Below, piece by piece: positions 28,893-40,890 of a DNA stretch of 64,000 bases. Origin of the DNA: Polynucleobacter sp. MWH-Svant-W18 (GTDB lineage Bacteria; Pseudomonadota; Gammaproteobacteria; Burkholderiales; Burkholderiaceae); assembly GCF_018687495.1 (NCBI RefSeq), contig NZ_CP061293.1:1657242-1721241 (forward strand), in the 5' to 3' direction. Each line of letters begins with the position of its first letter. Within the stretch, counting starts at the first letter, position 1. Under the pieces are notes generated by a model. It made no database searches and was not told where the DNA came from. It saw only the letters and a list, made by a program, of their open reading frames with translations. A program made the translations under genes and the position numbers.

Positions 28893-30028
28893 GACTGGAC
28901 CTCCAGCATTTGCGCAAAGTAGGCTCGCACCAGGTTGTGATAGCGTTCATCATCCAACAAGAATGCGTCATGTCCATGAGGTGCATCAATTTCAGCGTAG
29001 CTCACTTCACTCTTATTGCTCAGCAAAGACTGAACAATCTCGCGACTACGGTTGGGCGGGAAGCGCCAATCGGTTGAGAAACTCACTACCAAGAATTTTG
29101 CTTGTACTTCAGCTAAAGCTCGATTCAAGCTACCGTCATAACGACGAGAAGGATCAAAATAATCCAGGGCACGAGTAATTAACAAATACGTATTGGCATC
29201 AAAGTAAGTGGAGAACTTATCTCCTTGGTGACGCAAATAACTCTCAACCTCAAACTCGACATCAAAACTAAAACGATAATCGTTTGATTCGCCATGAGGG
29301 CGCTGTAACTCACGGCCAAATTTTTCAGCCATGTCGTCGTCAGATAAATAGGTGATATGACCAACCATACGCGCTAAACGCAAACCACGTTTAGGTACTA
29401 CGCCATGCTCGTAGTAATTGCCGCCATGAAAATCTGGGTCAGACAAAATGGCATTGCGTGCTACCTCATTAAAAGCAATGTTCTGTGCGCTCAATTTTGG
29501 AGTGGATGCAATCACGACACAGTGGTCTAAGCGCTTTGGAAACTGGATGGCCCAAGCCATCGCTTGCATACCACCCAAACTACCTCCCATGACTGCAGCA
29601 AACTTACGAATACCCAATTTATCTGCAAGACGTGCCTGGGTGTTTACCCAATCCTCAACAGTAACAACCGGGAAGTCTGCGCCATAAGGCTTACTAGTCT
29701 CTGGGTTGATGCTCATTGGCCCAGTAGAGCCAAAACAGGAGCCTAAATTATTCACGCCAATCACGAAGAAATGATCGGTATCTACAGGCTTGCCGGGGCC
29801 GATCATGTTGTCCCACCAGCCAATATCTTCTGGATCCTCTGGGCTAGGGCCTGCTACGTGATGCGATGCGTTGAGTGCATGACAAATTAGAACCGCATTA
29901 CTTTTATCAGCATTGAGCTTGCCATACGTTTCAATGACTAAATCATAGCCAGATAACATGGCGCCACTCTGCAAAGGCAGGGGCTCGGCAAAATGGATGG
30001 TATTTCTAGAGAGGTGTAACTCGCTCAT
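28889..30028 (-). CDS. metX: homoserine O-acyltransferase (MetX family)
   Basis: A 379-residue alpha/beta hydrolase that activates homoserine for methionine synthesis. The nucleophile elbow is [12 protein letters not shown], followed by [20 protein letters not shown] with the Asp of the triad and [12 protein letters not shown] with the His. Betaproteobacterial members of this family have been reported to prefer succinyl-CoA rather than acetyl-CoA, so the acyl donor is left open. It overlaps slmA by 4 bp and metW by 4 bp. No riboswitch can fit before it. Confidence 0.95.
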   Translation of the reverse strand: MSELHLSRNTIHFAEPLPLQSGAMLSGYDLVIETYGKLNADKSNAVLICHALNASHHVAGPSPEDPEDIGWWDNMIGPGKPVDTDHFFVIGVNNLGSCFGSTGPMSINPETSKPYGADFPVVTVEDWVNTQARLADKLGIRKFAAVMGGSLGGMQAMAWAIQFPKRLDHCVVIASTPKLSAQNIAFNEVARNAILSDPDFHGGNYYEHGVVPKRGLRLARMVGHITYLSDDDMAEKFGRELQRPHGESNDYRFSFDVEFEVESYLRHQGDKFSTYFDANTYLLITRALDYFDPSRRYDGSLNRALAEVQAKFLVVSFSTDWRFPPNRSREIVQSLLSNKSEVSYAEIDAPHGHDAFLLDDERYHNLVRAYFAQMLEVQS

Positions 30029-30675
30029 TCTGAGAGAAGGATGCGCAGACTAATTTCAGAGGCTTCTGTTGGCAATTTTTTGAAACCGCTGCGAGCGAAT
30101 CGATGCCAACGACCCAAAACAAAACTCATCAACAAGGCAGCACGAATACTCACCTCGTCTTGACTGACCTTTGCCCAAGCCCCGCCTTGAGTTTGTGCAA
30201 TACGTAAAGCCTGCTTTAGAGAAGCTTCCACGCGATCAAGAACCTGAGTAATTCGCTCTTGCAAACGATCATCCTCTTGTAACAAAGCATCGCCTAAAAG
30301 AACGCGGGTCATACCAGGATTCTTCTCAGCGAAGAATAAAAGCATTTGCAAGATTCCTCTAGCCTGAGCAAGACCAGATTCTTCTTTTTGATTGATTTGA
30401 TTAATTAAACCAAAGACAGTTTGCTCAATAAAGGAAATCAAACCCTCGAACATTTGCGCTTTACTCGCAAAATGACGATACAAAGCCGCTTCTGAAACTT
30501 GAATCTTCGCTGCTAAAGCCGCAGTAGTAACTCGCTCACTTTTAGGGTTCTGCAACATCTCAGCAAGCACTTGCAGAATTTGCAGACGGCGCTCGCCTGG
30601 GCGAGGACGCTTACGCGTCTTGCCAGCATCTACGCTGCTGTCGTCGAGATTGATCGGCTCTAAAGATGAAGGCAT
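30025..30675 (-). CDS. slmA: nucleoid occlusion factor SlmA (TetR fold)
   Basis: A 216-residue TetR-fold DNA-binding protein. The N-terminal basic stretch ([20 protein letters not shown]) and the helix-turn-helix [21 protein letters not shown] with [17 protein letters not shown] match SlmA, which binds chromosomal SBS sites and blocks FtsZ ring formation over the nucleoid. It sits 9 bp downstream of argB and overlaps metX, an arrangement seen in related betaproteobacteria. Confidence 0.88.
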   Translation of the reverse strand: MPSSLEPINLDDSSVDAGKTRKRPRPGERRLQILQVLAEMLQNPKSERVTTAALAAKIQVSEAALYRHFASKAQMFEGLISFIEQTVFGLINQINQKEESGLAQARGILQMLLFFAEKNPGMTRVLLGDALLQEDDRLQERITQVLDRVEASLKQALRIAQTQGGAWAKVSQDEVSIRAALLMSFVLGRWHRFARSGFKKLPTEASEISLRILLSE

Positions 30676-30684
30676 ATGGTTTGC

Positions 30685-31587
30685 TTATCTCGAACGAATC
30701 ATCGTACCGAAAGCTTGCTCGGTCAAAATTTCCAATAGGAGAGAGTGCTCAATCCGTCCATCAATGATGTGTACAGAGTTCACGCCACTTTTTGCTGCAT
30801 CTAAAGCAGAAGAAATCTTCGGTAGCATGCCACCAGAGATAGTGCCATCTGCAAAGAGTGCATCTATTTCTCTAGCAGTTAAATCCGTAAGCAATTTGCC
30901 GTTTTTATCCATCACACCAGGAATATTGGTCATCATTACCAATTTCTCTGCATGCAAGATTTCAGCCATCTTACCGGCAACCAAGTCAGCATTGATGTTG
31001 TAAGCCTGACCTTCTTCACTAAAACCAATTGGAGAGATCACAGGAATAAAGGCGTCATCTTGGAGGGCCTTAACGACCGCAGGATTGATGGCTTCAATCT
31101 CCCCCACAAAACCCAGATCAATTTTTTGACTAGGATCTGTATCGCTTGGCACCATCATCTTTTTCGCATGAATCAAGCCGCCATCTTTACCAGTCAAGCC
31201 AACTGCTTGGCCGCCAAAGTGGTTAATCAACATCACAATATCTTGCTGGACTTCGCCTCCAAGCACCCACTCCACCACTTCCATGGTTTCTTCATCGGTG
31301 ACGCGCATGCCCTGTATGAAGGTACCTGCTTTGCCAATCTTTTTTAATGCCTCATCAATTTGTGGGCCGCCGCCATGAACCACTACTGGGTTCATACCAA
31401 CCAACTTCAACAAAATGACATCACGTGCAAAACTTTCCTTCAGACGCTCTTCCACCATCGCATTTCCACCGTACTTAATCACGATGGTTTTGCCGTGATA
31501 TTGACGAATGTAAGGCAATGCCTCAGCCAATATCTCTGCTTTTAATATGGGAGGAATATCTCCCAAAGTTGGTAAACGTTCAGTCAT
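30685..31587 (-). CDS. argB: acetylglutamate kinase
   Basis: A 300-residue amino-acid kinase phosphorylating N-acetylglutamate in arginine synthesis. Visible motifs are [10 protein letters not shown] (phosphate-binding), [40 protein letters not shown] and the terminal [19 protein letters not shown] with [16 protein letters not shown]. The N-terminal helix ([26 protein letters not shown]) is present. It starts 13 bp after dksA and precedes slmA. Confidence 0.96.
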   Translation of the reverse strand: MTERLPTLGDIPPILKAEILAEALPYIRQYHGKTIVIKYGGNAMVEERLKESFARDVILLKLVGMNPVVVHGGGPQIDEALKKIGKAGTFIQGMRVTDEETMEVVEWVLGGEVQQDIVMLINHFGGQAVGLTGKDGGLIHAKKMMVPSDTDPSQKIDLGFVGEIEAINPAVVKALQDDAFIPVISPIGFSEEGQAYNINADLVAGKMAEILHAEKLVMMTNIPGVMDKNGKLLTDLTAREIDALFADGTISGGMLPKISSALDAAKSGVNSVHIIDGRIEHSLLLEILTEQAFGTMIRSR

Positions 31588-31600
31588 GTTTAATCAGAAT

Positions 31601-32089
31601 TTATTCGCCAAACAATTTTTGGCGGAGTTCACGACGCTCTTGAGCCTCAAGAGATAAGTTGGCTGTAGGCCTTGCAATTAAACGGTTTAAGCCAATTGGC
31701 TCGCCAGTCTCTTCACACCAACCATAGTCGCCAGATTCAATACGAGCCAATGCCTGTTCAACTTTTTTAAGCAGCTTGCGCTCACGATCACGCGTGCGCA
31801 ATTCCAATGCATGCTCTTCTTCAATAGTTGCACGATCAGCAGGATCTGGAACTAGAATATTTTCACGTAAATGCTCCGTAGTCTCCGAAGCATTCTTCAA
31901 AATGTCGTCTTTGAGAGTCAACAGCTTCTGGCGGAAAAAATCTAACTGAGCTGCATTCATGTAGTCCTTGTCGGACATTTTGAGCAATTCCACTTCAGTT
32001 AATGGCGCACCTTTTGCAACCTTAGTGCTCGCAACCTTGCTGCTTGCTTTTGCAGCGGTCGCTGGTTTTGTTGCTGTTTTTACCGTCAT
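31601..32089 (-). CDS. dksA: RNA polymerase-binding transcription factor DksA, Cys-poor type
   Basis: A 162-residue DksA. An Ala/Lys-rich N-terminal extension (about 1-28) precedes the coiled coil (LDFFRQKLLTLKDDIL and ATIEEEHALELRTRDRERKLLKKVEQAL), whose tip Asp in VPDPADRATIE reaches the polymerase channel. The C-terminal zinc-finger region reads GWCEETGEPIGLNRLIARPTANL and SLEAQERRELRQ, keeping one of the four Cys of the E. coli zinc site. It is thus a zinc-independent type, as in other Burkholderiales. It acts with ppGpp in the stringent response. Confidence 0.93.
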   Translation of the reverse strand: MTVKTATKPATAAKASSKVASTKVAKGAPLTEVELLKMSDKDYMNAAQLDFFRQKLLTLKDDILKNASETTEHLRENILVPDPADRATIEEEHALELRTRDRERKLLKKVEQALARIESGDYGWCEETGEPIGLNRLIARPTANLSLEAQERRELRQKLFGE

Positions 32090-32200
32090 CTCATTCTTTC
32101 CTGGTTTGAAGCATTATTGCCTCATTCTGCCAAACTTTTACGGCCCTTTTATTAATATTCATCAATCTTGACCGTGGCGGCGGATTGTACCCGAATCTTC

Positions 32201-33259
32201 CTAGGCCAAACATCCCTCAAGCCCAGCCAGTAGGGTGTCTTTAGGCAGATCGATGCCTATGAAGACCATCCGAGTTTGCTTAGGCTCAGCACCCCAAGGG
32301 CCTGCCAAATCGCTCCCCATCATCTGATGAACCCCCTGGAAGACCACTTTTCGGTTACTTCCCTTGACATACAGGACGCCCTTATAACGCAACATCTTCT
32401 CACCAAAGACCTCCAAAATGCCTCCCAGGAAGTCTTCCAGCTTTTTATGATCAAAGGGTTTATCACTACGAAAAACGAAGGATTGGATGCGATCTGTATG
32501 GCCTGCATGGCCGTGATGATCATGACTATGATCGTGCCCACAAGTGCTGTGATCATGATCGTGTGAATGGTCATGCCCGCAATGCTCATGATCGTGGTCA
32601 TCTTGCTCTAAAAAATGAGGGTCAATATCCAGCTTCGCATTCAGGTTGAAACCTTTGAGATCTAAAACCGCATCTAATGGCACCACTCCTTTAGAGATTC
32701 CTGTAATTGGGGCTCTCGGGTTCATGTGCATTAGACGACAACGCAAGGCCTCCACCTCAGCGGGAGTAACGAGATCGGTCTTGGTAATAAAGATTTGATC
32801 TGCAAAGCCTACTTGGCGCTGCGCCTCTTCATGCTCATTGAGCTGTTGCTGCCCATGTTTGGCATCCACTAAGGTCACAACAGCATCCAATACGTAATGA
32901 TCAGCCACATCATCATCCATGAAGAATGTTTGGGCTACTGGGCCTGGGTTAGCCACTCCAGTTGTTTCAATGACAACGCGATCAAACTGAATTTTTTTAT
33001 CTTTGCGTTGCTCCCAAAGCGTATTTAGCGCTTCAACCAGGTCACCGCGAATGGTGCAACAAATACAGCCATTGCTCATTTGCACAATATTTTCTTGATT
33101 GTCTTGAACCAAGATGTCGTTATCAATATTCTCTTCGCCGAATTCATTTTCGATGACCGCAATTTTTTTACCATGTTGCTCAGTCAGAATATGTTTGAGC
33201 AAGGTGGTTTTTCCACTGCCCAAGAAGCCCGTCAAAATGGTTACCGGAATTAATGCCAT
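32201..33259 (-). CDS. COG0523 GTPase (CobW/ZNG1-like putative metal chaperone)
   Basis: A G3E-family P-loop GTPase of about 352 residues. Walker A is [11 protein letters not shown] near the N-terminus, and the family metal motif CxCC appears as [13 protein letters not shown] His/Asp-rich linker (about residues 215-255; [15 protein letters not shown]) precedes the CobW C-terminal domain. Such proteins deliver or sense zinc or other metals. The start is set at ATG 33259 ([16 protein letters not shown]), five codons after an upstream in-frame ATG. It lies about 110 bp before dksA. Confidence 0.92.
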   Translation of the reverse strand: MALIPVTILTGFLGSGKTTLLKHILTEQHGKKIAVIENEFGEENIDNDILVQDNQENIVQMSNGCICCTIRGDLVEALNTLWEQRKDKKIQFDRVVIETTGVANPGPVAQTFFMDDDVADHYVLDAVVTLVDAKHGQQQLNEHEEAQRQVGFADQIFITKTDLVTPAEVEALRCRLMHMNPRAPITGISKGVVPLDAVLDLKGFNLNAKLDIDPHFLEQDDHDHEHCGHDHSHDHDHSTCGHDHSHDHHGHAGHTDRIQSFVFRSDKPFDHKKLEDFLGGILEVFGEKMLRYKGVLYVKGSNRKVVFQGVHQMMGSDLAGPWGAEPKQTRMVFIGIDLPKDTLLAGLEGCLA

Positions 33260-33327
33260 GAATGATCCAATCAAAATCTAGAAACTGATTTACCCAAGGT
33301 GGGAAACCTACTATCTTACCGAGTTCC

Positions 33328-34329
33328 TCAGCCTTTGCCAGCCTTTGCGCGAGGATGCGCTTTATCGTATGCCTGAGCGAGGTGTTGAAAATCTAGTGAG
33401 GTATAAATCTGAGTGCTCGCGATACTGGCATGCCCCAGCATCTCTTGAACAGCTCGCAAATCTTGTGATGATTGCAATACATGGCTGGCAAAGCTATGGC
33501 GCATCATGTGAGGGTGTACATGAGTGGGCAATCCAGCTCGCATTGCTAGCGTTCGCAAACGCGCTTGCACTGTTCTGGGCGATAAACGCTTACCCGTTGC
33601 AGATAAAAAAAGCGCTTGAGATTGCTCAACAAAACTAGCCCCATCACGCATTTGCCGCCACTGAAGGAGTGATTGCATGGCAGGCGCGCCCACCGGAACA
33701 GAGCGCCTCTTCCCGCCCTTACCCAAGACCGTCACTTCAGCGGCGTCCCAGTCTAACCAGCCCGCAGATTCATGTTGTCGATCTTTGCTTTGCATCACAT
33801 CAATCCCCAGGAGCTCAGAAAGACGCAAGCCCGAGGAATAGAGCAAATCAATAATGGCTGCATCTCGAATGGATTCCAAATCTTTTTTTTCTTCTGCCTC
33901 TTTAACCGCCTGGTTGACCAAGGAAAGTGCTTGCTCGACTGACAAGGCTTTAGGCAGCGATTTGAGGCGCTTAGGAGCCTTCACATCATCGACTGGATTG
34001 GCAATTAAATTACTTGCAACCTTCCCGGCACGGGCATCTCGGCGAGCATCTTTCTCTGTTAACCAGTCATACCATCCCCGCCATGCTGAAAGCGCTCTAG
34101 CAATACTTCTGGATGAATTACCTTTGGAATGCAAGCGTCCAGCCCAACGACGCACATGGCCATTGCTGACTTTTAATAAATCAATGGAATCTTCGAGAGC
34201 AAAATTTTGTAGATCGCTTAGATCCATACCATACGCCTTCAGCGTATGCGGTGATAGTTGACGCAGTACATGTAACTCATGCAGATATTCCTGCATGAGA
34301 GGATGAAGTTCAGTCGCCTTTAATTTCAT
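33328..34329 (-). CDS. xerC: tyrosine recombinase XerC
   Basis: A recombinase of about 333 residues that resolves chromosome dimers at dif with XerD. The N-terminal SAM-like domain (YLHELHVLRQLSPHTLKAYGMDL) is followed by the catalytic domain: Arg in SSGLRLSELLG, the HMMRHSFASHVL block, LGHASIASTQIY with the nucleophilic Tyr in the last position. The start is set at ATG 34329, overlapping the DUF484 gene by 20 bp; ATG 34296 is an alternative. This is the housekeeping Xer protein, not a phage integrase, judging by its DUF484 neighbour. Confidence 0.93.
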   Translation of the reverse strand: MKLKATELHPLMQEYLHELHVLRQLSPHTLKAYGMDLSDLQNFALEDSIDLLKVSNGHVRRWAGRLHSKGNSSRSIARALSAWRGWYDWLTEKDARRDARAGKVASNLIANPVDDVKAPKRLKSLPKALSVEQALSLVNQAVKEAEEKKDLESIRDAAIIDLLYSSGLRLSELLGIDVMQSKDRQHESAGWLDWDAAEVTVLGKGGKRRSVPVGAPAMQSLLQWRQMRDGASFVEQSQALFLSATGKRLSPRTVQARLRTLAMRAGLPTHVHPHMMRHSFASHVLQSSQDLRAVQEMLGHASIASTQIYTSLDFQHLAQAYDKAHPRAKAGKG

Positions 34330-34984
34330 AAGCCTGGATACGATCCAAAGCTGCTGCGGTAAGTTCGGCAATCTGACGCAAATAGAAAGCGCCCATATCT
34401 GCTGTAAAACGGGTTTCGTCTTTACTAGCTAGCAACAGCACTGCCGGCGATTGGTTAACGCCAATACTTTTACCTAAGGGCAAGCCAATGGCAACCATGC
34501 TTAGCCACTCAGGATCAATCGTGGTTTGGCTGGCTAGTAAATCCACGCTGGCTGCTGCGAGCTCTTTAGCTGAGCCACAAAGTGGTGTATCTATCCAGGG
34601 GCCAAATGCAGAATTTGGCGATAACAATTGTGCAGACTCCACCTCAAACACCTCTGATAATCCCGAAGTAATTGCAGCCTCTACATCAGCCTTATTGTTT
34701 GCCTTCATTAGACATAACAACCAAGCTACTAAACTTTGTTGAGTCTTGTCGTTGCGGCTACCAAAGTGCAGCATCTCACTTAAGCGACGATTGAGCTCTT
34801 GATTTTGGGTGCGCAAGACAGTCATCTGCCGCTCTTGTAATGAAATCGCACGATCTTCATGGGGATGCTTAATGCGAATCTCATTAAAGAGATCGGCATA
34901 ACGATCAAAAAAACCTGGGGTTGCTCGCAACCACTCAGCAACTAACTCTTCTTGCTCTGCCTGCTTTGGATCTATTGCGCTCAT
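34310..34984 (-). CDS. DUF484 family protein
   Basis: A 224-residue protein with the DUF484 layout: an N-terminal LRATPGFFDRYADLFNEIRIKHPHEDRAISLQERQM segment split as residues about 17-52, a short coiled coil (LRTQNQELNRRLSEML) and a GAF-like C-terminal domain. The family is commonly encoded next to xerC and dapF in proteobacteria; its role is unknown. Here it overlaps xerC and follows gatB by 35 bp. Confidence 0.88.
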   Translation of the reverse strand: MSAIDPKQAEQEELVAEWLRATPGFFDRYADLFNEIRIKHPHEDRAISLQERQMTVLRTQNQELNRRLSEMLHFGSRNDKTQQSLVAWLLCLMKANNKADVEAAITSGLSEVFEVESAQLLSPNSAFGPWIDTPLCGSAKELAAASVDLLASQTTIDPEWLSMVAIGLPLGKSIGVNQSPAVLLLASKDETRFTADMGAFYLRQIAELTAAALDRIQAYEIKGD

Positions 34985-35019
34985 CTATTTCTTTCTTAGC
35001 CTGCTGTTTATTAACCTAC

Positions 35020-36492
35020 TTAACTCAGCTTTTTACGCAAGAGCTCATTTACCTGGCCAGGATTGGCCTTGCCTTGTGATGCCTTCATGATCTGACCCAC
35101 TAGAGCATTGAATGCCTTCTCTTTACCAGATCGGAACTCTTCTACTGACTTCTGATTAGCTGCCAACACCTGATCAATGATGGCTTCTAGGGCGCCACTA
35201 TCACTAATCTGCTTCAAGCCTTTGGCATCAATAATTTGATCGACTGAGCTCATCGCTTTACCTGCAATAGCCTCTTCCCATAGGATCGCAAGAATATCTT
35301 TAGCAATCTTGTTAGAGATCGTGCCATCCGCAACACGGATGAGTAACGGAGCCAAATGCTCGGCTTTTAATGGGGCATCATTGACGGCAAGGCCCGCACG
35401 ATTTAATGATGAAGCGAATTCACCAGCGATTAAATTTGCTGCAGCTTTTGCTAATGGCTTACCAACAATTGAGAGAAGCTCTTCAAAGACGGCAGCAGTA
35501 TCACGATCTTGCGTTAGTAGCTGAGTATCGTAAGCACTCAAACCATATTCCTTTTGCCACTGCTCACGGAGCTGTGCAGGAAGCGCAGGCATCTTGCTAC
35601 GCACAGTACTAATCCATGACTCATCAATGACTACAGGCAATAAATCTGGATCAGGAAAATAGCGATAGTCATTTGCATCTTCCTTGCTACGCATACTGCG
35701 TGTTTCGCCACGGTCAGGATCGTACAGGCGGGTTTCTTGAACAACCGTACCGCCATCCTCAATTAACTCAATTTGACGACGCACTTCATATTGAATCGCC
35801 TCTTCCAAAAAACGGAATGAATTTAGATTCTTTATCTCGCAACGGGTACCAAATTCTTTTTGCCCCATCGGACGAACTGAAACGTTGGCATCGCAACGGA
35901 AAGAGCCTTCTTGCATATTGCCGTCACAAACGCCAAGCCAAACGACTAGGGTATGTAATGCCTTGGCATAGGCAACTGCTTCGGCAGCACTTCGCATTAC
36001 AGGCTCAGTCACGATCTCTAAAAGCGGTGTGCCTGCTCGATTTAAATCAATGCCGCTAGAGGCTTCACCATGGGGGCCAATAAAGCCCTCTTCATGAACG
36101 GATTTGCCAGCATCTTCCTCCATGTGGGCACGTGTCAGCTGCACAAGCTTCACCTCATCACCAACCAAAATTTCTAGCTGGCCTCCAACGACAACGGGGA
36201 TTTCCATCTGGCTAATTTGATAACCCTTAGGCAAATCAGGATAGAAATAATTCTTGCGCGCAAAAATGCTGGCAGGTGAAATCTTTGCGCCTACAGCCAA
36301 GCCAAAACAGATCGCGTGCTCAACCGCTTGGCGATTGAGAACCGGTAACACGCCTGGTAATGCGAGATCCACTGCACAAGCTTGTGTATTTGGTTCTGCG
36401 CCAAAGCGTGTGCTTGCACCACTAAATATTTTTGAATTCGTTTGTAATTGTGCGTGGGTCTCAAGACCAATAACGACTTCCCATTGCATCAT
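35020..36492 (-). CDS. gatB: aspartyl/glutamyl-tRNA amidotransferase subunit B
   Basis: The subunit that phosphorylates misacylated Glu-tRNA(Gln) or Asp-tRNA(Asn) and binds the tRNA. The [14 protein letters not shown]-terminus, [20 protein letters not shown] and the C-terminal YqeY-like tail ([18 protein letters not shown]) are standard. I chose the ATG at 36492, which overlaps the gatA TGA (ATGA); the frame extends to 36522 but those residues lie before the conserved start. Third gene of gatCAB. Confidence 0.97.
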   Translation of the reverse strand: MMQWEVVIGLETHAQLQTNSKIFSGASTRFGAEPNTQACAVDLALPGVLPVLNRQAVEHAICFGLAVGAKISPASIFARKNYFYPDLPKGYQISQMEIPVVVGGQLEILVGDEVKLVQLTRAHMEEDAGKSVHEEGFIGPHGEASSGIDLNRAGTPLLEIVTEPVMRSAAEAVAYAKALHTLVVWLGVCDGNMQEGSFRCDANVSVRPMGQKEFGTRCEIKNLNSFRFLEEAIQYEVRRQIELIEDGGTVVQETRLYDPDRGETRSMRSKEDANDYRYFPDPDLLPVVIDESWISTVRSKMPALPAQLREQWQKEYGLSAYDTQLLTQDRDTAAVFEELLSIVGKPLAKAAANLIAGEFASSLNRAGLAVNDAPLKAEHLAPLLIRVADGTISNKIAKDILAILWEEAIAGKAMSSVDQIIDAKGLKQISDSGALEAIIDQVLAANQKSVEEFRSGKEKAFNALVGQIMKASQGKANPGQVNELLRKKLS

Positions 36493-38006
36493 GCCACCTC
36501 GCTTGCTTGACGTAAATGCCAATCAGTGGCTTGTTGGTATTGATGCGCTACCTGCAATAAACGTGCTTCAGAAAAATAATTGCCAATCAATTGCATACCA
36601 ATGGGCAAATTGCTGGGATTAAATCCACAAGGCGCACTCATTGCTGGTAAGCCCGCCAAATTTGTTGAAAGGGTATAAATATCCTCCAAATACATTTGTA
36701 CTGGGTCTTTGGATTTCTCCCCTAGTCGCCAAGCCACATCAGGCGCAACGGGCCCGAGGATGGCATCACACTCCTTAAAGGCTGCCTGAAAATCCGCGGC
36801 AATAATGCGACGAATTTTTTGTGCTTGCAAATAGTAAGCATCGTAATATCCATGACACAAGACATAAGTGCCGATCATGATGCGTCGCTTTACTTCAGCA
36901 CCAAAACCTTCAGTTCGCGACTTCTGATACATATCACCAAGATCTTTGTATTCACTAGCGCGATGTCCGTAGCGAACACCGTCAAAGCGACTTAAATTAC
37001 TGGATGCTTCTGCAGGAGCCAAAACGTAATACACCGGAATAGATAATTTCGTTTTCGGCAAACTCACTTCGACTAACTTTGCACCTAAACTCTCAAACAC
37101 TTTGGCGGCCTCATGCACTGACTTAGCAACATCTGTAGCTAAACCCTCTGCAAAGAATTCTTTTGGTAGGCCAATGCGTAAACCCTCTAGTGGTTTGACA
37201 GCGTTCGCGTCTTTTTCTTGCCATGCTTGATTGAGGTAACGACCATAGTCTTCACCAGAATCTGCAAGCGATGTGGAATCGCGCGGATCATGAGAAGACA
37301 TAGCGGAAAGTAACAATGCGCAATCTTCAGCAGTCTTTCCCATGGGACCTGCTTGGTCCAATGAAGATGCGTAGGCAATCATGCCGTAACGCGAGACACG
37401 CCCATAAGTTGGTTTAATTCCAGTCAGACCACAAAATGCCGCTGGTTGGCGTATTGAACCGCCCGTATCTGTGCCGGTAGCAATTGGGGCTAATCCCGCT
37501 GCAACAGCTGCGGCAGAGCCACCTGATGAACCGCCTGCAACATGAGCGGAGTTCCAGGGGTTGAGGACAGCGCCATAGGCAGAGTTCTCATTGGAAGAGC
37601 CCATAGCAAATTCGTCCATATTGGTTTTGCCCAAGCAAACCATGCCGGCACCATTCGGATTGCCCTCATCCGGAATTCCCAAATTGGCAACCACGGTTGC
37701 ATCAAATGGACTTTGATATCCATCCAAAATTTTCGATGCCGCAGTCGACTTCCAGCCACGTGTCACAAAGACATCTTTGTGGGCGACCGGGATACCTGTT
37801 AATTTTCCAGCTTTACCAGAAGAGATTAATTGATCTGCTTTATTGGCTTGCTCTAAACTTAAGTGAGCACTTACATTTAAGTAAGCATTCCACCGCTTTC
37901 CAGCCTCAATTCTGTCTAAAAAGTACTGGGTTAACTCGGTACTAGAGACTTCTTTTGCGGCTAAGGCTTTCGCCATGAGAGCAATTGGGGTGTTGTGCCA
38001 GCTCAT
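36489..38006 (-). CDS. gatA: aspartyl/glutamyl-tRNA amidotransferase subunit A
   Basis: A 505-residue amidase-signature enzyme that releases ammonia from glutamine. The Ser-Ser-Lys triad is visible: Lys in [12 protein letters not shown], the Ser cluster [14 protein letters not shown], and [16 protein letters not shown] with the acyl Ser. The start overlaps gatC by 4 bp and its stop overlaps gatB. The complex allows Gln-tRNA and/or Asn-tRNA formation by the indirect route. Confidence 0.97.
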   Translation of the reverse strand: MSWHNTPIALMAKALAAKEVSSTELTQYFLDRIEAGKRWNAYLNVSAHLSLEQANKADQLISSGKAGKLTGIPVAHKDVFVTRGWKSTAASKILDGYQSPFDATVVANLGIPDEGNPNGAGMVCLGKTNMDEFAMGSSNENSAYGAVLNPWNSAHVAGGSSGGSAAAVAAGLAPIATGTDTGGSIRQPAAFCGLTGIKPTYGRVSRYGMIAYASSLDQAGPMGKTAEDCALLLSAMSSHDPRDSTSLADSGEDYGRYLNQAWQEKDANAVKPLEGLRIGLPKEFFAEGLATDVAKSVHEAAKVFESLGAKLVEVSLPKTKLSIPVYYVLAPAEASSNLSRFDGVRYGHRASEYKDLGDMYQKSRTEGFGAEVKRRIMIGTYVLCHGYYDAYYLQAQKIRRIIAADFQAAFKECDAILGPVAPDVAWRLGEKSKDPVQMYLEDIYTLSTNLAGLPAMSAPCGFNPSNLPIGMQLIGNYFSEARLLQVAHQYQQATDWHLRQASEVA

Positions 38007-38296
38007 TCAATCACCTTGGGAACTAAGAAGTAGCCATCTTGCTGGGCTGGGGCAGACTGCATATTTTCAGCACGATGATCTGACTCGGTAACCTGATCCG
38101 CGCGCAAAGGCTGGGCCAAATCCCGCAAAAAGAGGATCGGATGAGCTAAAGGCTCAAGACCGCTGGTATCGACGGCTTGCATTTCTTCAACCAAAGAAAA
38201 AATAGCCTGCAATTGAGGCAAAACCGCTTCAGCTTCTGCTTGGTTTAACTCAAGCCTGGAAAGGTGCGCAATGCGCTGGACATCATCAAGATTCAT
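38003..38296 (-). CDS. gatC: aspartyl/glutamyl-tRNA amidotransferase subunit C
   Basis: A 97-residue helical subunit that stabilises GatA. The N-terminal [18 protein letters not shown] and central [12 protein letters not shown] segments are diagnostic. It is the first gene of gatCAB and lies back-to-back with mreB, with 61 bp between the two start codons. Confidence 0.94.
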   Translation of the reverse strand: MNLDDVQRIAHLSRLELNQAEAEAVLPQLQAIFSLVEEMQAVDTSGLEPLAHPILFLRDLAQPLRADQVTESDHRAENMQSAPAQQDGYFLVPKVIE

Positions 38297-38333
38297 GGGG
38301 CGCTAGAGTATCATTCCTATATATTTTTATTAA

Positions 38334-39401
<1,068 letters not shown>

Positions 39402-39425
39402 GCGACATACACGTCGACTAGGGAA

Positions 39426-40361
39426 TTGCAACATAGCGCTCCACCACTTTTCAGACAGGGCATTCCGGCCTTACTCAAACTGATTGTCTGTCTGTCGATC
39501 AGCATCGCTCTGATGCTGATCGATTTTCGTTTCAAAGCACTCGATCCAATTCGCAATAATGTGAATTGGATTTTGCGCCCCCTTGAATATGTCATGATGA
39601 CGCCACGCAATGCTTATGAAGCAACGTCAGAATATTTTACTACGCGCTCAACGCTTGATCAAGAAAATCAAGTCATGAAAGCGCGGCAAGCAGAGCTCTC
39701 TTTACTAGCAAATCAATCTGAATTTCTCATGGTAGAAAACCAGAATTTGCGTGAACTGATGGCGCTCCAAAAACAGGTCGCCTTCAAAACCCTACCAGTA
39801 GAAATTCTGTTTAACCCCCCCAATCCAATATCCCAGCGGATTGTGATTAATCGTGGCAGTAATGATGGCTTGAAGCTGGGTAACCCGATTGCCAATGATT
39901 CCGGCATTCTTGGGCAAGTTGTCCGCCTCTACGATCGTTCAGCTGAGGTCTCTTTGCTCGAGGATCGTGACTTTGCGGTTCCCGTCCAAGTTGCTCGCAA
40001 TGGGCTAAGAGCCGCTGTTTTTGGGGCAGGCCGCGGCAATCCACTAGAACTTCGCTACTTACCAGTCGCCAGCGACTTAGAGGTTGGAGACATCTTATTA
40101 ACCTCCGGTATTGATGGCGTTTATCCGCCAGGATTTGCAGTGGCCATCATCAGCAAAATTGAACGAAACGCCGACAAGAACTCTTCCAATGTCTTTTGCG
40201 TTCCGGTGGCTGCAGTCAATCGCTACCGCCAAGCCTTGGCATTTTTATACGATCCACAGTTTGACGCTAAGGCACCGACGCTCAACAATAAGTCAAGCAG
40301 TGGCGCTCCACAAACGAATGCACCCGGTCGCCGTCAAACACGCGCAAGGGGAATGCAATGA
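39426..40361 (+). CDS. mreC: rod shape-determining protein MreC
   Basis: A 311-residue bitopic protein linking MreB to periplasmic wall enzymes. A single membrane helix (LLKLIVCLSISIALMLIDF, about 16-34) is followed by a coiled coil (about 70-100) and the beta domains (IVINRGSNDGLKLGNPI, GDILLTSGIDGVYPPGFAV). The start is a TTG at 39426; no ATG lies before the membrane helix. A Pro/Ser/Arg-rich tail of about 30 residues follows. Its stop overlaps mreD by 4 bp. Confidence 0.94.
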   Translation: MQHSAPPLFRQGIPALLKLIVCLSISIALMLIDFRFKALDPIRNNVNWILRPLEYVMMTPRNAYEATSEYFTTRSTLDQENQVMKARQAELSLLANQSEFLMVENQNLRELMALQKQVAFKTLPVEILFNPPNPISQRIVINRGSNDGLKLGNPIANDSGILGQVVRLYDRSAEVSLLEDRDFAVPVQVARNGLRAAVFGAGRGNPLELRYLPVASDLEVGDILLTSGIDGVYPPGFAVAIISKIERNADKNSSNVFCVPVAAVNRYRQALAFLYDPQFDAKAPTLNNKSSSGAPQTNAPGRRQTRARGMQ

Positions 40362-40882
40362 TTGATTTCCAAAGCGGCTATATTCTGCGTCCGGTAAATC
40401 CGGTGTTTATTTACTTCAGCCTCTTTTGTGCGCTGCTCTTAAATTTATTGCCTATCGGTAACTATGGCTGGGTTCCTGACTGGTTGATTTTGTGTATCGT
40501 GTTTTGGAACATTCACCAACATCGTTATGTCAGTGTGATCACCGCTTTCATACTTGGCTTAATGATGGATGTGCATAACTCGGATCTTCTGGGTCTTCAT
40601 GCTTTTAGCTATTCCCTTGTGGCATACCTTGCCATCTCCTGGCATAGACGGATTGTTGCGTTAACTGTTTTATCCCAAGCCCTACACCTGCTACCAGTCT
40701 TCTTGCTCGTCTCTTTATTTCCAGTATTAGTGCATTGGTTACTCAGCGGAGAGCTTTACTGGTGGGCCCTCACAGGGGCTATACAGGCTTTTATTGAGGC
40801 AATGCTTTGGCCAGTGGCAACGCGCATATTGCTTGCGCCTCAGCGTCGCCCGATTGACGTCGATCACAATCGGCCACTCTAA
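40358..40882 (+). CDS. mreD: rod shape-determining protein MreD
   Basis: A 174-residue integral membrane protein with about five hydrophobic helices (LFCALLLNLLPIG, WLILCIVFWNIHQ, FILGLMMDVHNSDLLGLHAF among them). The LMMDVHNSDLLGLHA segment is the most conserved block of MreD. It overlaps mreC by 4 bp and ends 8 bp before mrdA. Confidence 0.93.
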   Translation: MIDFQSGYILRPVNPVFIYFSLFCALLLNLLPIGNYGWVPDWLILCIVFWNIHQHRYVSVITAFILGLMMDVHNSDLLGLHAFSYSLVAYLAISWHRRIVALTVLSQALHLLPVFLLVSLFPVLVHWLLSGELYWWALTGAIQAFIEAMLWPVATRILLAPQRRPIDVDHNRPL

Positions 40883-40890
40883 GAAGCTGT

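Noticed and set aside
32320..32601. A Met/Ile/Thr-rich minus-strand frame
   Set aside because: It is a frame shadow of the His/Asp repeat of the COG0523 GTPase gene.
33328..34329. Tyrosine recombinase as integrase of a mobile element
   Set aside because: Sequence and its DUF484 neighbour fit the housekeeping XerC; no att repeats or cargo flank it, and it is about 28 kb from the tRNA remnant.
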